Shown: in pieces, positions 43,219 to 52,406 of the stretch
How the letters are laid out: each line of letters begins with the position of its first letter
How positions within the stretch are numbered: position 1 is the first letter of the stretch
DNA from: Clostridia bacterium
GTDB lineage: Bacteria > Bacillota > Clostridia > Oscillospirales > Acutalibacteraceae
Length of the DNA stretch: 64,000 nucleotides
Reading direction: 5' to 3'
NCBI GenBank assembly: GCA_017516485.1
Contig: JAFXCH010000054.1
Span: 16,998 to 80,997 of the forward strand
Translations under genes and position numbers: made by a program
The notes under the pieces: model-generated
Database searches by the model: none
The model's input: the letters and a program-made list of their open reading frames with translations, nothing else
Told to the model about the DNA's origin: nothing

Positions 43219-43407
43219 ATGAAAAAGGTTTTTGCAACCGCAACAACTGTCATCACAGTTCTTTTCGCAACAGCTATCCCCTCTTTTGCTGCTTCAGTCG
43301 AGTTACCGCCCGAACTTTCGGAAATAACACCGATACTTGAGTTCGCACTCAAGATTGTAGAATTCCTCGCAAAAATTGCACACTTCTTGACAGGTGCTAC
43401 ACGCTGA
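43219..43407 (+). CDS. short secreted amphipathic peptide (62 residues)
   Basis: The signal peptide (MKKVFATATTVITVLF...PSFAA, about 25 residues) precedes a mature part of about 37 residues, SVELPPELSEITPILEF then a strongly amphipathic helix (LKIVEFLAKIAHFLTG). AAGGAG lies 8 bases before the ATG at 43219; it has its own promoter and terminator, so it is a real single gene. The helix resembles the hydrophobic tails on large secreted proteins nearby. It could be a surface peptide, a toxin-like or membrane-active peptide, or a minimal version of such a tail. No leader-peptidase motif of known bacteriocins is seen. Confidence 0.6.
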   Translation: MKKVFATATTVITVLFATAIPSFAASVELPPELSEITPILEFALKIVEFLAKIAHFLTGATR

Positions 43408-43426
43408 ATTAAAACCAAGCACAAAA

Positions 43427-43466
43427 AACGGATTACAGAGAATAATCTCTGTAATCCGTTCTTTTA
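43427..43466. terminator. bidirectional terminator
   Basis: A 15-bp perfect stem (43427-43441 / 43446-43460) with a 4-base loop, followed by CTTTTATT. It separates the peptide gene from the GPH transporter. Confidence 0.85.
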
Positions 43467-43483
43467 TTGTATATTAATACTTA

Positions 43484-45088
43484 TTAACCTTCAAGGTCTC
43501 TTTCTTTTTTATTCTCAGCTGAAATTGCCTTCTGAGCAGCTTTGACCTTATCGAGAGCAGCAGCATCACCGTCTGTAATCTCAGCATTCATAAGAGCACG
43601 TCGAGCCAGAAGCTCCTCATACATCTTATCTCGTTTCTTACCGGAGAGGTCATAGAAGAGGAGCGGAATAATACCGAGTGTAGTGGTAACAAGAGGAAGA
43701 ACCGTACACATTGCAAACAGCCAGAATTTCGTATCGTCTGTCTGAGCAGAGCCGCTGGCATAAGCATTGATGTCGTAACCGATCCATTTCTTAAATAAGG
43801 TCTTAAGGAAGTTACTGAAGGTGCCTGAAAGCTTCTGTGCAAGGCCCTTTGCCGCAGAGGTCATAGCCTCAGTACGGTAGCCGTTCTTCCATTCACAGTA
43901 GTCCATAGCCTCATTATACATTTCGCTCGGTATAACACTGCGTACACCGTAGAAGAACATATAGAAGGTTTCCTGTAATGCAAGTGCTATACCCATCGGA
44001 ATAACCTTTTTGTAAAGACCGTTTTTCTTGCCGCCTATACAGCCTAACAGGAAAACAGGGATATATGTAATATCGATGCTGTACTTACCTAGGATAGCAA
44101 GCGCACGTGTAGATAATCTCTTGCGGAACCACGGAACAAGTGCATAAGAAAACGGATGAACGATCGCACCGGGGATACCGACGATATTGCCCAAGCTTGC
44201 AAAATTGAGAACATCGATAAAGTAGTCCTTCTTACTTCCGCTGAACAGTGAGAAGCTGCTGAGTGTATCGGAAAGCGTAAGAAGAAGAATAGGCTTGTTG
44301 TTAACGATTGATTTGATACCCTCTTTAATACTCGGGGTCTCAATTGACTGCATAACACGTTCTTTTGCCATTGTAGCAAACCAAAGTGCGGCTATACCGC
44401 TTACGAGTGAGGTGAACACACCCATACCCATAAACACGCCTTTGTATGCATTTTCGAAATTACCCTTGGCAATAATCTGGTTACCTATAAGGTCGAGCAC
44501 AAGGTCCATAATCTGCTGAGGTAGATTTTCGCCCAAAAATCCTGAAAAGAACTGAGCCTGTGTTATCAGCCTCGTTCGTTCAAGCGGGTTAGGCGTAATA
44601 GTAGCAAGCATACCCGTCTGAGCAAAGCCGCGGAATGTACCGCCTGTTTCACGAAGAATGGCAAGCACAAGATAGAAGAAAAACTTTGCCATTGATGTGG
44701 AAGAAGCTGTAGGGAAAATTGCAGGCATAAGCCAGTAGAGGCAGGTTGCCAATGTGCCCGGAATACCGAGAACAATAAGATAAGGTTTAAACTTACCCCA
44801 TCTTGTACGTGTTTTATCAACCAAAGCACCGGTGAAAGTATCGTTAATAATATCCCAAATACTGTTTATAAGGTTTGCAACAGCCTGCAAGCCAAGATCC
44901 ATTTTAAATATTGTTGTAATAAATCGCTCTGAATAGGAATTGATATTAAAGCTCTGAGCCATATCAAACACAACATAACCGACAGTTTCTTTAGTGCCGA
45001 CATAGCGTCTGTTCTGCTTGGCATAAAAGTCTTCCGTATACTGGTCGTTTTCAATAGGCTCTTTTACTTTTTTATCTTTTTTAGCCAA
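43484..45088 (-). CDS. GPH-family sugar/glycoside:cation symporter, copy 1
   Basis: This 534-residue protein has about 12 membrane helices. The GPH signature region NDTFTGALVDKTRTRWGKFKPYLIVLG is near the start, and the family CEWKNGYRTEAMTSAAKGLAQKLSG segment is in the second half. The family takes up glycosides, pentosides or hexuronides with a cation. A TTG start at 45088 is preferred because AGGGGG lies 8 bases upstream. The closest relative in the window is the gene at 50832. The substrate cannot be read from the sequence; nearby glycoside hydrolases suggest a glycoside. Confidence 0.85.
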   Translation of the reverse strand: MAKKDKKVKEPIENDQYTEDFYAKQNRRYVGTKETVGYVVFDMAQSFNINSYSERFITTIFKMDLGLQAVANLINSIWDIINDTFTGALVDKTRTRWGKFKPYLIVLGIPGTLATCLYWLMPAIFPTASSTSMAKFFFYLVLAILRETGGTFRGFAQTGMLATITPNPLERTRLITQAQFFSGFLGENLPQQIMDLVLDLIGNQIIAKGNFENAYKGVFMGMGVFTSLVSGIAALWFATMAKERVMQSIETPSIKEGIKSIVNNKPILLLTLSDTLSSFSLFSGSKKDYFIDVLNFASLGNIVGIPGAIVHPFSYALVPWFRKRLSTRALAILGKYSIDITYIPVFLLGCIGGKKNGLYKKVIPMGIALALQETFYMFFYGVRSVIPSEMYNEAMDYCEWKNGYRTEAMTSAAKGLAQKLSGTFSNFLKTLFKKWIGYDINAYASGSAQTDDTKFWLFAMCTVLPLVTTTLGIIPLLFYDLSGKKRDKMYEELLARRALMNAEITDGDAAALDKVKAAQKAISAENKKERDLEG

Positions 45089-45205
45089 AAACTCAGCCCC
45101 CTCACTTAATATTTTATACATTATAACATGCAAGATACGAAATTTCAAGTTGTTTATTGCTTTAATACGATAAACAATTCTAAACTTTTGTTTATAATTA
45201 TTTTT

Positions 45206-45233
45206 AATAAATATAAATACCGATGCATACCTT
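45206..45233 (+). promoter_or_regulatory. possible sigma-E-type sporulation promoter for sigK
   Basis: CATACCTT (45226-45233) resembles the sigma-E -10 (CATACAmT), with an AATAAAT-like -35 (45206-45212) 13 bases upstream. The start codon is 25 bases downstream. In Bacillus, sigK is first read by sigma-E, which fits. Confidence 0.4.
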
Positions 45234-45257
45234 TAAACAGTATATGGAGGTGTGCAA

Positions 45258-45947
45258 ATGCTGACCGAACTTTTATCCTCAGTGTTTTCAAATCTGCTCT
45301 ATTTCACGCTTCACCTGCAAAACGGCAGTTCATTTCCGAAGCCCTTGAATGCCGCCGAAGAGAAAAGCTGCTTTGAAAAAATGAAAAACGGTGACAAGGA
45401 TGCCGCTAAAGAATTGATTGAACACAATCTCAGATTAGTTGCTCATGTCACGAAAAAGTATTATTCTCTTACCGCAGACAGCGACGACCTGATTTCAATC
45501 GGGACAATAGGACTTATAAAAGCGGTAAACTCGTTTGATTACGAAAAAGGAGCAAGACTCGCAACCTATGCTGCAAGGTGTATAGAAAACGAAGTGCTGA
45601 TGTACCTGCGTAGTATGAAAAAGACATCACAGGATATATCGATGAGCGAGCCTATAGACACAGACAGCGACGGTAATCCCCTCACCTTCAGCGACGTTGT
45701 ATACGAAGACGACACAATAGCGGATGATATCGACCTGAATGAAAAAACTCAAAAGATATATAAATTTGTAAATCAGATGAAAAGCCCTGCCGAAAAAGAG
45801 ATTATCATCCTCAGATACGGACTATATAACAAAAAGCCGTTGACACAACGCGAGGTTGCACAGCGGCTCGGAATTTCAAGGTCGTATGTATCACGCATAG
45901 AAAAGCGAGTGCTTGAAAGAATGCGTGACTTTTTAGAAAATCAGTGA
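45258..45947 (+). CDS. sigK: sporulation sigma factor SigK (pro-form)
   Basis: This 229-residue protein has an N-terminal pro-sequence of about 28 residues (LTELLSSVFSNLLYFTLHL) before SFPKPLNAAEEKSCFEKMKNG, then regions 2 (LIEHNLRLVAHVTKKYYSL, DLISIGTIGLIKAVNSFD), 3 and 4 (LTQREVAQRLGISRSYVSRIEKRVL). In B. subtilis the mother-cell sigma K pro-form is cleaved by SpoIVFB. Here the gene is intact with no skin-type insertion. GGAGGTG lies upstream of the ATG at 45258. Its last 7 bases overlap the YfcC-type gene on the opposite strand. It marks the organism as a likely spore-former. Confidence 0.9.
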   Translation: MLTELLSSVFSNLLYFTLHLQNGSSFPKPLNAAEEKSCFEKMKNGDKDAAKELIEHNLRLVAHVTKKYYSLTADSDDLISIGTIGLIKAVNSFDYEKGARLATYAARCIENEVLMYLRSMKKTSQDISMSEPIDTDSDGNPLTFSDVVYEDDTIADDIDLNEKTQKIYKFVNQMKSPAEKEIIILRYGLYNKKPLTQREVAQRLGISRSYVSRIEKRVLERMRDFLENQ

Positions 45948-47347
45948 TAACCCACAGCGTATCCGATAAGAAGCAATGCACTTGTGGCAGCAAGGTTTAT
46001 TGCCTGGAATTTCCAAGAGAATTTAATCCACTTGCCGTAGCTGATATTTGTAAGGCTGAGCGCAATCAACAAAGCGGCATTCGTCGGATAAAACACATTA
46101 GAAAAGCCGTCGCCGAATGCAAATGCAACAACGCAAAGCTGAGGGTCAATAGAAAAAAGCTGAGCCATCGGCACAATAAGCGGAATCAAAAGAAAAGCCT
46201 TTGCAGAACCGGAGCTGATGAAGAAATTCATCACAAGCACTATGAGGTATACAAACAGTATGATTACCGCACGCGGCATTGTATCCATCGTTTCAACAGA
46301 CCAGTGCAACACAGTGTCAAGAATCTTGGCTTCGGTAAGTGTGTATTTAATTGAACTTGCAAGCAGAAGCAGTAATACGGCGGGCAGAATATTTACAATA
46401 CCCTTACCGAAAAAGCGTGCAAGACCCGAAACCTTCATACCTGAAAGCAGAACTGAAGAAATACCTGAAATAAGGAACATAACCGCAACGATAATCATTG
46501 TATAATCCTGCAGAGCGGTTATAAAGGTTGAGCTGAGAACAAGCAGAATACCTGCACCGAGAATTGAAGCAAAACAGACAAGTGCCCTGTCCATACTGCG
46601 TTTTGGTATAAACGCAATATTATCGGCAGTAACCGCGGGGTTTTCGTGCTTCTTTGCATAGCGGTAAAGGAAAAGAATAAGAATTGCGTAAATTACAACA
46701 AAGCCAATTAAACGAAACCATATTCCCGAAAACATCGGCAGACCTGCAAGCTGCTGTGCAACACCGACAGTAAACGGATTACAGACGCCGGAAGCAAAAC
46801 CGCAGCCTGAAGCAAGCAGGCTCATACCCATACCGGTCATAGTGTCCCAACCAAGGCTGACACTGAGTGCCACAACAATAGGGACCATAGGTATACACTC
46901 TTCAAATGAACCGATAAACGCGCCCATAGCCATAAAGAAAAATGTTACAATCGCAAGCAACTTATACCTTGCATTGCCGAATCGGTTGACAATTTTGTCG
47001 AGCATGTATTTCATAAGACCGCAAGCATCGAGAGCGGTAAAAACGCCGCCGATAACAAGCAGAAACGCAATAATGGCAATTATCGTACCGCCTCCGTCTG
47101 CACCAAGCACAAGTATCGGAGAAGCCAGCCATTTGCCAAGTGAAATACCGCCTTCAACCTCGGTGAAGCCTTGTTCGGGGTCGAGTACCGTATTGTCCGA
47201 AGCATCTACAATACGTGCATACTCACCTCCGGGAATGAAAAAGGTAAGTGCGTATGTAAAAATCATAAGTGCAAGTACGACAGCAATAGCAGTTATAAAA
47301 GATTTTACACTGACGTTGAGTCCCTTGCTTTCGTTTGTTTTATTCAT
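45941..47347 (-). CDS. YfcC/DcuC-type membrane transporter
   Basis: This 468-residue protein has about 11-12 helices. The start FITAIAVVLALMIFTYALTFFIPGG and the segment FIGSFEECIPMVPIVVALSV match the YfcC/ArcD-like and C4-dicarboxylate (DcuC) group of short-chain carboxylate and amino-acid exchangers. The ASGCGFASGVCNPFTVGVAQ loop is characteristic of the family. GGGAG precedes the ATG. The 3' ends of this and sigK overlap by 7 bases. The substrate is undetermined. Confidence 0.8.
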   Translation of the reverse strand: MNKTNESKGLNVSVKSFITAIAVVLALMIFTYALTFFIPGGEYARIVDASDNTVLDPEQGFTEVEGGISLGKWLASPILVLGADGGGTIIAIIAFLLVIGGVFTALDACGLMKYMLDKIVNRFGNARYKLLAIVTFFFMAMGAFIGSFEECIPMVPIVVALSVSLGWDTMTGMGMSLLASGCGFASGVCNPFTVGVAQQLAGLPMFSGIWFRLIGFVVIYAILILFLYRYAKKHENPAVTADNIAFIPKRSMDRALVCFASILGAGILLVLSSTFITALQDYTMIIVAVMFLISGISSVLLSGMKVSGLARFFGKGIVNILPAVLLLLLASSIKYTLTEAKILDTVLHWSVETMDTMPRAVIILFVYLIVLVMNFFISSGSAKAFLLIPLIVPMAQLFSIDPQLCVVAFAFGDGFSNVFYPTNAALLIALSLTNISYGKWIKFSWKFQAINLAATSALLLIGYAVGYH

Positions 47348-47456
47348 TACAAAATTCTCCCAAATATAACACTGCTCAACATTATATATGTATAAAGAAA
47401 AAATTACAATGTGTATATTGCCTAAAATAAATCAAAAATAAGCAAGGGTGATATAA

Positions 47457-47639
47457 ATGAAATACAATCACAGTGAAGAAAAACGCTCAAAGATATCGCA
47501 AAACGAAATTCAGGAAGATTCGTTTGACATTGTTAACAAATACGGCACTTACAATATACAGCCGACAAATGATACAGACAACACCTTCCCTGCAATCGCA
47601 CAAGGCATAGCAAAAAAGCACAAAAGAAATCATAAATAA
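47457..47639 (+). CDS. 60-residue conserved-looking small protein
   Basis: The protein starts MKYNHSEEKRSKISQNEI and contains DIVNKYGTYNIQPTNDTDN and a basic C-terminus (KKHKRNHK). AAGGGTG lies 8 bases before the ATG. The length and the NKYGTYNIQPT core look like a defined family of small clostridial proteins but no function is known. It has no signal or membrane helix. It is followed by a MITE-like element. Confidence 0.5.
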   Translation: MKYNHSEEKRSKISQNEIQEDSFDIVNKYGTYNIQPTNDTDNTFPAIAQGIAKKHKRNHK

Positions 47640-47672
47640 TTCGCAATTATTACTATCAGCCGATAAAAACAA

Positions 47673-47730
47673 TGTCATCCTGAGTGAAACGAAGTAGCTT
47701 TAAAGATTCTTCGCTACGCTCAGAATGACA
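47673..47730. repeat. MITE-like element, TGTCATTCTGAG family, third copy
   Basis: TGTCATCCTGAGTGAAACGAAG on the left and AAAGATTCTTCG...CTCAGAATGACA on the right form inverted arms in a 58-bp element. Its stem loop is shorter than the 77-bp copy at 24285. Confidence 0.7.
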
Positions 47731-47772
47731 TTTTAATTTTCGCAGGATAAATAAAAAATTTCCGTAACTCAC

Positions 47773-47800
47773 TTGATGTTATTAAAAAAAGTGATACAAT
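47773..47800 (+). promoter_or_regulatory. candidate promoter for the FAD oxidoreductase gene
   Basis: TTGATG, 16 bases, TACAAT. The -10 ends 32 bases before the ATG at 47833. Confidence 0.45.
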
Positions 47801-47832
47801 TATCATATAGTTTCACAGGGGGTATACGGAAA

Positions 47833-49167
47833 ATGGGTAAAAAAATAATCGTTGCAGGTCTGGGTCACGGTGGAATTGCTGCAGCCTCAATACTTGCAAA
47901 ACGCGGATTTGATGTAACGGTATATGAAAAGAAAAGCCAAGGTACACTCGGTTATGACTGGACCGATATTTTTGCGCCTGCCGCACTCGGCATAGCGGAA
48001 ATGCCTATGCCCGACGAGGATAAATACGAATACAAAGAAAATATGACTTTTTTTGCACCAACATCAAAAAAGTCACTCACACAGCACGTACCATACGACG
48101 AGCTTGAAATAAAAATGGAGCGAAAAGACATATACGCTCACTTTATTAATCACGCAATCGGTTGCGGAGTAAAAATCGAGTACGACTGTGAAGTGCTCTC
48201 CCCTATTATGCTCGGTAACAGAGTCATCGGCATCAAAACCTCAAAAGGTGATTTCATCGGAGACCTTGTTATTGATGCGTGCGGACTCAATTCACCTGTA
48301 AGGACTCAGTTGCCCGCTTCTATGGGAATTGAAAAAACCGTACACCGTGATGAAAAGATAACAATTTACAGAGCTTTTTACAACAAAGCAAGCGACGAAG
48401 AAGTTGAAGCAAAATTCAGAGTGAACTTCTTTGCAGGCGGTGAAAAGTGCATAAGCTGGGTTGCATCCGAAGATGAGCACACAGACCTGCTTGTCGGCAG
48501 ATTTGAAGAATTCACACTTGAAAAGCTCGAAAGTTATGCAGATATGCTACGCGAAAACTCACCTCGACTCGGCAAAGAAAAAATCAGAGGCGGTCAATTT
48601 GTAGAAATCCCCGTACGACATCCACTTTCAGTTATGGTTGGTGACGGCTATGCCGCAATCGGCGACAGTGCATTTATGACAGTGCCGCTAATAGGCTCGG
48701 GTATTGCAAACTCACTCAAGGCAGCAAAAATGCTTGCTGACACAATATCTTCAGACATCACTGAATCCTACAGCGCAGAAACACTGTGGAATTACCAAGT
48801 AAAATACTACAAAGCACTCGGCTCCGGTCTTGCACCGCTTGAGTGTGTAAAATATATGCTGCTCAGTCTCACTCCGGATGAGCTTGACTACTGCTTCGAT
48901 TCAGGCATGCTCAACGAAGACAATATAACAATGACGGCAAACTTCACGAGCATCAACACCCAGTTTAAGCTTGATCCCAAAGACCTTATGATAAAAGCAA
49001 AAGCTGTATGCAAACGACCTGAAGTACTTAAAAAGGTTATGATCTGTGGCAGCAGAATGGCTCAGGTTATGGCAGCCTGTGCAGCAATGCCGAGAAGATG
49101 GGACAGAAAGAAAGTTATGCAGTGGACAAAGGCATACTCTGCACCATTCAATGCATATAAAAAATAA
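47833..49167 (+). CDS. FAD-dependent oxidoreductase, geranylgeranyl reductase/halogenase-like
   Basis: In this 444-residue protein the N-terminal dinucleotide fold IIVAGLGHGGIAAASILAKRG (GxGxxG at 9-14), DACGLNSPVRTQLP and later GDGYAAIGDSAFMTVPLIGSGI match the FAD-binding flavoprotein family that includes geranylgeranyl reductase and FAD-dependent monooxygenases. It has no signal or anchor. An AG-rich segment 12 bases before the ATG at 47833 is a weak RBS. The hydrophobic or glycolipid-related neighbours suggest an isoprenoid, lipid or sterol-like substrate, but this is not visible in the sequence. Confidence 0.75.
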   Translation: MGKKIIVAGLGHGGIAAASILAKRGFDVTVYEKKSQGTLGYDWTDIFAPAALGIAEMPMPDEDKYEYKENMTFFAPTSKKSLTQHVPYDELEIKMERKDIYAHFINHAIGCGVKIEYDCEVLSPIMLGNRVIGIKTSKGDFIGDLVIDACGLNSPVRTQLPASMGIEKTVHRDEKITIYRAFYNKASDEEVEAKFRVNFFAGGEKCISWVASEDEHTDLLVGRFEEFTLEKLESYADMLRENSPRLGKEKIRGGQFVEIPVRHPLSVMVGDGYAAIGDSAFMTVPLIGSGIANSLKAAKMLADTISSDITESYSAETLWNYQVKYYKALGSGLAPLECVKYMLLSLTPDELDYCFDSGMLNEDNITMTANFTSINTQFKLDPKDLMIKAKAVCKRPEVLKKVMICGSRMAQVMAACAAMPRRWDRKKVMQWTKAYSAPFNAYKK

Positions 49168-49173
49168 AAAAAC

Positions 49174-49206
49174 AAGGCATCCGGTTTTTGCCGGATGCCT
49201 TTAATT
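49174..49206 (+). terminator. terminator after the FAD oxidoreductase gene
   Basis: An 11-bp stem (49174-49184 / 49191-49201), 6-base loop, then TTAATT. It may also close the minus-strand PHP gene. Confidence 0.75.
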
Positions 49207-49215
49207 ATAGGTTAA

Positions 49216-50709
49216 TCAATAAAGTTTAAAAAGCTGTGTAAGCGGATTATAGCCGAGAGCAAAGTACTTGAAAATCCAGATTATCGGATTGTACTTGAAA
49301 ACTGCTACGTCGAGTACGGTAACAAGACCGCGGAGGAACCACGGAAGGTCATAAGTCTTGGGCACATCTACAGGCTCAAACTCCTCACCCTCAACATTGA
49401 GCACCATGGGATTAGCGTAGCAGATACCGTTGTCGCCGGAAATGTAAAATCTTACATAAAGGTTAGGATCGGCAAGAAGGTCAGCACTGTGAAGGTCGAG
49501 TGTTGCCTTACCGTCAACAAGCTCAGTACGCATAATAACATTACAGTCGGAAACCCAAGTAATGATATTGGCATTGATAGCCTCGACAGTGATTGTATCG
49601 TTTTCTTCGTCAACTGTAATTCTCTTTACCTGCGGAGTATCATCACGCCAGTAAGCTCTGGTGTCATAAACATCCTGCTCAACAAAACCGGGCATTTCCT
49701 CCATACCGTTGAGCTCAACACCGTTTGAGAAATGAGAAACAGAGAAGAACTGACCTTTTTCAAGGCAGGTACGGAATGCGTCGAGAGTAAGCTCAGGCAT
49801 CCAGCTCATTGTGTAAGCATCGTTCAGAGAAGTTTCGTTATGAGAATCAGCAAAAGTATTGCCCCACGGTACAACACCGTTGGGAATAGTCTTCTGCAGA
49901 ATCTGGTCGTAAAGGATACGGTCGCAGCGTGTATGTGCATCGGTTGCACTGTTGATACCCATACCAAGTGAGTTTTCGGGATTGTCAAGGAAGATACGTG
50001 CAAACTTATTTACATAGTATTCATCAATCTTCTGACCGACATGGTCTGCAGAATCCTTATCGGGATATACATATTCACCTACGTGTGAAAGGAAAGTAAT
50101 ACCGTCGAGCTTTGCAACTTCACGACAAGGAGTTTCATAGTCGCCGAAAACGCCTGCATAACCTTGACCGTACTCTGCCCAGTAGCTTGTAAGATGACAA
50201 TCAGCAAAAGGAGTTGCCATATTCTGTTCGTTGCCGAGCGGCACATCAAGCATACCGTTTGTTGTTGTACGGGTAAGTGTATCACCATCAGTAGTTGTGT
50301 ATGTTCTGTCAGGGTTCGTACCGTTGAGGTAACCCTGATATTCCTCTTCCGGAACAGGAATAATCGGAGCGTTATTATTGGTACGCTCTTTCTTGATAAC
50401 TCGCATAAGAGGTACGGTATCGGGCACTACATTCCAACCACGGTTAAGTGTACCATGGTCAGTAAGAGCAACTATTTCGTAATTGAGAGCATAGTGCATA
50501 TCACAAAACTGCTGAACAGGCAAAAAGCCGTCACTTGCATTGGTATGACAGTGAAGCTGGGTCTTATAATCGTCCCATGCATCCCAATCAACCTCTTCAT
50601 AAGGGTTGTCAATAATATAATTCTTTTCAGACTCTGCCGCTAAGACAGATACTGCCATTGGAAACACCATCGCAACAGCAAGGATAACTGCCACCAATTT
50701 CTTAACCAT
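49216..50709 (-). CDS. secreted PHP-domain metal-dependent phosphoesterase-like protein
   Basis: This 497-residue protein has a signal peptide (VKKLVAVILAVAMVFPMAVSVLA) then a PHP domain: QLHCHTNASDG (His53, His55), LTDHGT, FLSHVGEY and SATDAHTRCD supply metal ligands. PHP domains usually hydrolyse phosphate esters inside cells; an exported one is less common. The C-terminus has a hydrophobic amphipathic tail (FKYNPIIWIFKYFALG). It lies downstream of the second GPH symporter on the same strand, so it may act on extracellular substrate before uptake. Confidence 0.75.
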   Translation of the reverse strand: MVKKLVAVILAVAMVFPMAVSVLAAESEKNYIIDNPYEEVDWDAWDDYKTQLHCHTNASDGFLPVQQFCDMHYALNYEIVALTDHGTLNRGWNVVPDTVPLMRVIKKERTNNNAPIIPVPEEEYQGYLNGTNPDRTYTTTDGDTLTRTTTNGMLDVPLGNEQNMATPFADCHLTSYWAEYGQGYAGVFGDYETPCREVAKLDGITFLSHVGEYVYPDKDSADHVGQKIDEYYVNKFARIFLDNPENSLGMGINSATDAHTRCDRILYDQILQKTIPNGVVPWGNTFADSHNETSLNDAYTMSWMPELTLDAFRTCLEKGQFFSVSHFSNGVELNGMEEMPGFVEQDVYDTRAYWRDDTPQVKRITVDEENDTITVEAINANIITWVSDCNVIMRTELVDGKATLDLHSADLLADPNLYVRFYISGDNGICYANPMVLNVEGEEFEPVDVPKTYDLPWFLRGLVTVLDVAVFKYNPIIWIFKYFALGYNPLTQLFKLY

Positions 50710-50788
50710 AATTTGAACCTCCGTTTCTATACTGTAGATCTAATTATACTTCATCGGTTTAAAACAATCAAGTGATTTTTTTAAAAAA

Positions 50789-50818
50789 GTCGCAACGAAG
50801 TTAAATCTTCGTTGCGAC
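50789..50818 (-). terminator. terminator after the second GPH gene
   Basis: A 12-bp stem (50789-50800 / 50807-50818) with a 6-base loop; on the minus strand a run of T follows. Confidence 0.75.
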
Positions 50819-50831
50819 AACAAAACATAAT

Positions 50832-52361
50832 TTACTTTACAAAATCGCCATTGATTTCAGCCTCAGCTGCAAGCTTTGCTTCCTCTGCGGAGCCTTCCTG
50901 CATAATCTTTGCCATTCTGTCACGGCGTTCCTGAAGGTCAACATACATCTGGTTACGCATTTCGGCATTAAGCGGATAGAACAGCTTAGGAATAATACCA
51001 AGTGAACTGGTAATAATCGGAATTCCCGTACCGAGAGCAAAAATCCACCATTTTGTCTTGTCAGTCTGTGTACCTACCTTGATACCCTGCTGATAACCGA
51101 TTTTGCCAAGAATAATAGACTGCACACTGCCCATAACAGTTCGCTGCAATTTACTTATAAGTGACTGAGCAACGCCTGTCATAGCCTCGGCACGGTAACC
51201 GTTCTTCCACTCACAATAGTCCATAGACTCGTTGACAATCTCGTTGGGAATAACACGCCTGAGTCCGTAGACACACATTTCGAATATTTCTTCCAAGCCC
51301 ATCAAAGGAAGAATAATGGGCTTCTTCATAAAGTTTTTGTTTATTGAGCCTATACCGAAAACTACCATCCATAACATATCCGTCCAGGCGTCTTCAAAAA
51401 TCCACAATGCTTTGGTTGAAAAACGCTTACGAAGCGGAGCAACAAAGCTGTAACTGATGAACTTAACGGGGAACGCCGGAATACCAACGATGGTTTTCCA
51501 TGTGATTGAACCGATAACATCAATATAGAAATTCGTTCTGCTCGTGCCGACACCGAAGCCGCTAAGGAAAGAGGAAAGAACCTGAACAAGAACCGGCTTA
51601 TTGGTAACGATAGCTTTAAGTCCTTGAATAACGCTCGGGCGTTCAACAGACTGCTGAACTCTTTCACGGCTGAGGATGAAGAAGTACATAACGAAAACAG
51701 TAGAAAGAATTGCACAGACAAGACCAAAGCCTGCGAAAAGCTTGGGAAGCTCCCAATTAACCTTATCGTTGATAACAAGGTCATAAAGGATACCGAAAAT
51801 CTGTTTGGGCAGGTCCTCGAAAATATGAGAAAGCAGGTGTGCCATCGTTATAAGCCTGGTACGCTCAACAGGGTTTGGTGTAATAGTCGTCATAAAACCT
51901 GTATTTGCAATACCGGTAAATGTACCTGCAGTCTCCTGCACCATCATCATAACCGAATAGAAAATAAGCTTGGGCAGATATGTAGCTGACGTTCCGCCGA
52001 AGATAAAAGGAATTATCCAATAGAATAAACCTATTACCATAAGCGGAATCTGGCCAAACAGCATATACGGCTTAAACTTACCCCAACGTGTACGGGTACG
52101 CTCAACAACAACACCAATAAAGGTATCGTTGATAATATCCCATATCGTAGCTATAAAATTGTGAAGTGCCAGATAATTAAAGTCAATTTTTACAACGTCA
52201 TAAATATAACGCTCGTAGAAGTCGCTTATATTAAGCGTTGCTGCAGCATCGTTGAGCACATAGGCAACAGTTTCTGCTCTGCCGACATAACGTCGGTTGC
52301 CTTTGTAATCTACACTTTCCTGCAAAGCTTTGTTTTTATTGACCTTCTTGAAAATTGGCAT
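50832..52361 (-). CDS. GPH-family sugar/glycoside symporter, copy 2
   Basis: This 509-residue protein with about 12 helices contains the GPH region NDTFIGVVVERTRTRWGKFKPYMLFG and the CEWKNGYRAEAMTGVAQSLISKLQ segment. It is clearly homologous to the gene at 43484 but diverged. Its start is ATG with a good RBS, and a promoter lies at 52407-52435. It sits between the GH3 and PHP genes on one strand, so it probably imports the product or substrate handled by them. Confidence 0.85.
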   Translation of the reverse strand: MPIFKKVNKNKALQESVDYKGNRRYVGRAETVAYVLNDAAATLNISDFYERYIYDVVKIDFNYLALHNFIATIWDIINDTFIGVVVERTRTRWGKFKPYMLFGQIPLMVIGLFYWIIPFIFGGTSATYLPKLIFYSVMMMVQETAGTFTGIANTGFMTTITPNPVERTRLITMAHLLSHIFEDLPKQIFGILYDLVINDKVNWELPKLFAGFGLVCAILSTVFVMYFFILSRERVQQSVERPSVIQGLKAIVTNKPVLVQVLSSFLSGFGVGTSRTNFYIDVIGSITWKTIVGIPAFPVKFISYSFVAPLRKRFSTKALWIFEDAWTDMLWMVVFGIGSINKNFMKKPIILPLMGLEEIFEMCVYGLRRVIPNEIVNESMDYCEWKNGYRAEAMTGVAQSLISKLQRTVMGSVQSIILGKIGYQQGIKVGTQTDKTKWWIFALGTGIPIITSSLGIIPKLFYPLNAEMRNQMYVDLQERRDRMAKIMQEGSAEEAKLAAEAEINGDFVK

Positions 52362-52406
52362 ATATACACCGCCTTTTAATATAGTAACACACTATATGTT
52401 GATTCT

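Noticed and set aside
47773-47832. Upstream extension of the FAD oxidoreductase
   Set aside because: The extra residues overlap the promoter and lack conservation with the dinucleotide fold; the start at 47833 fits the family.
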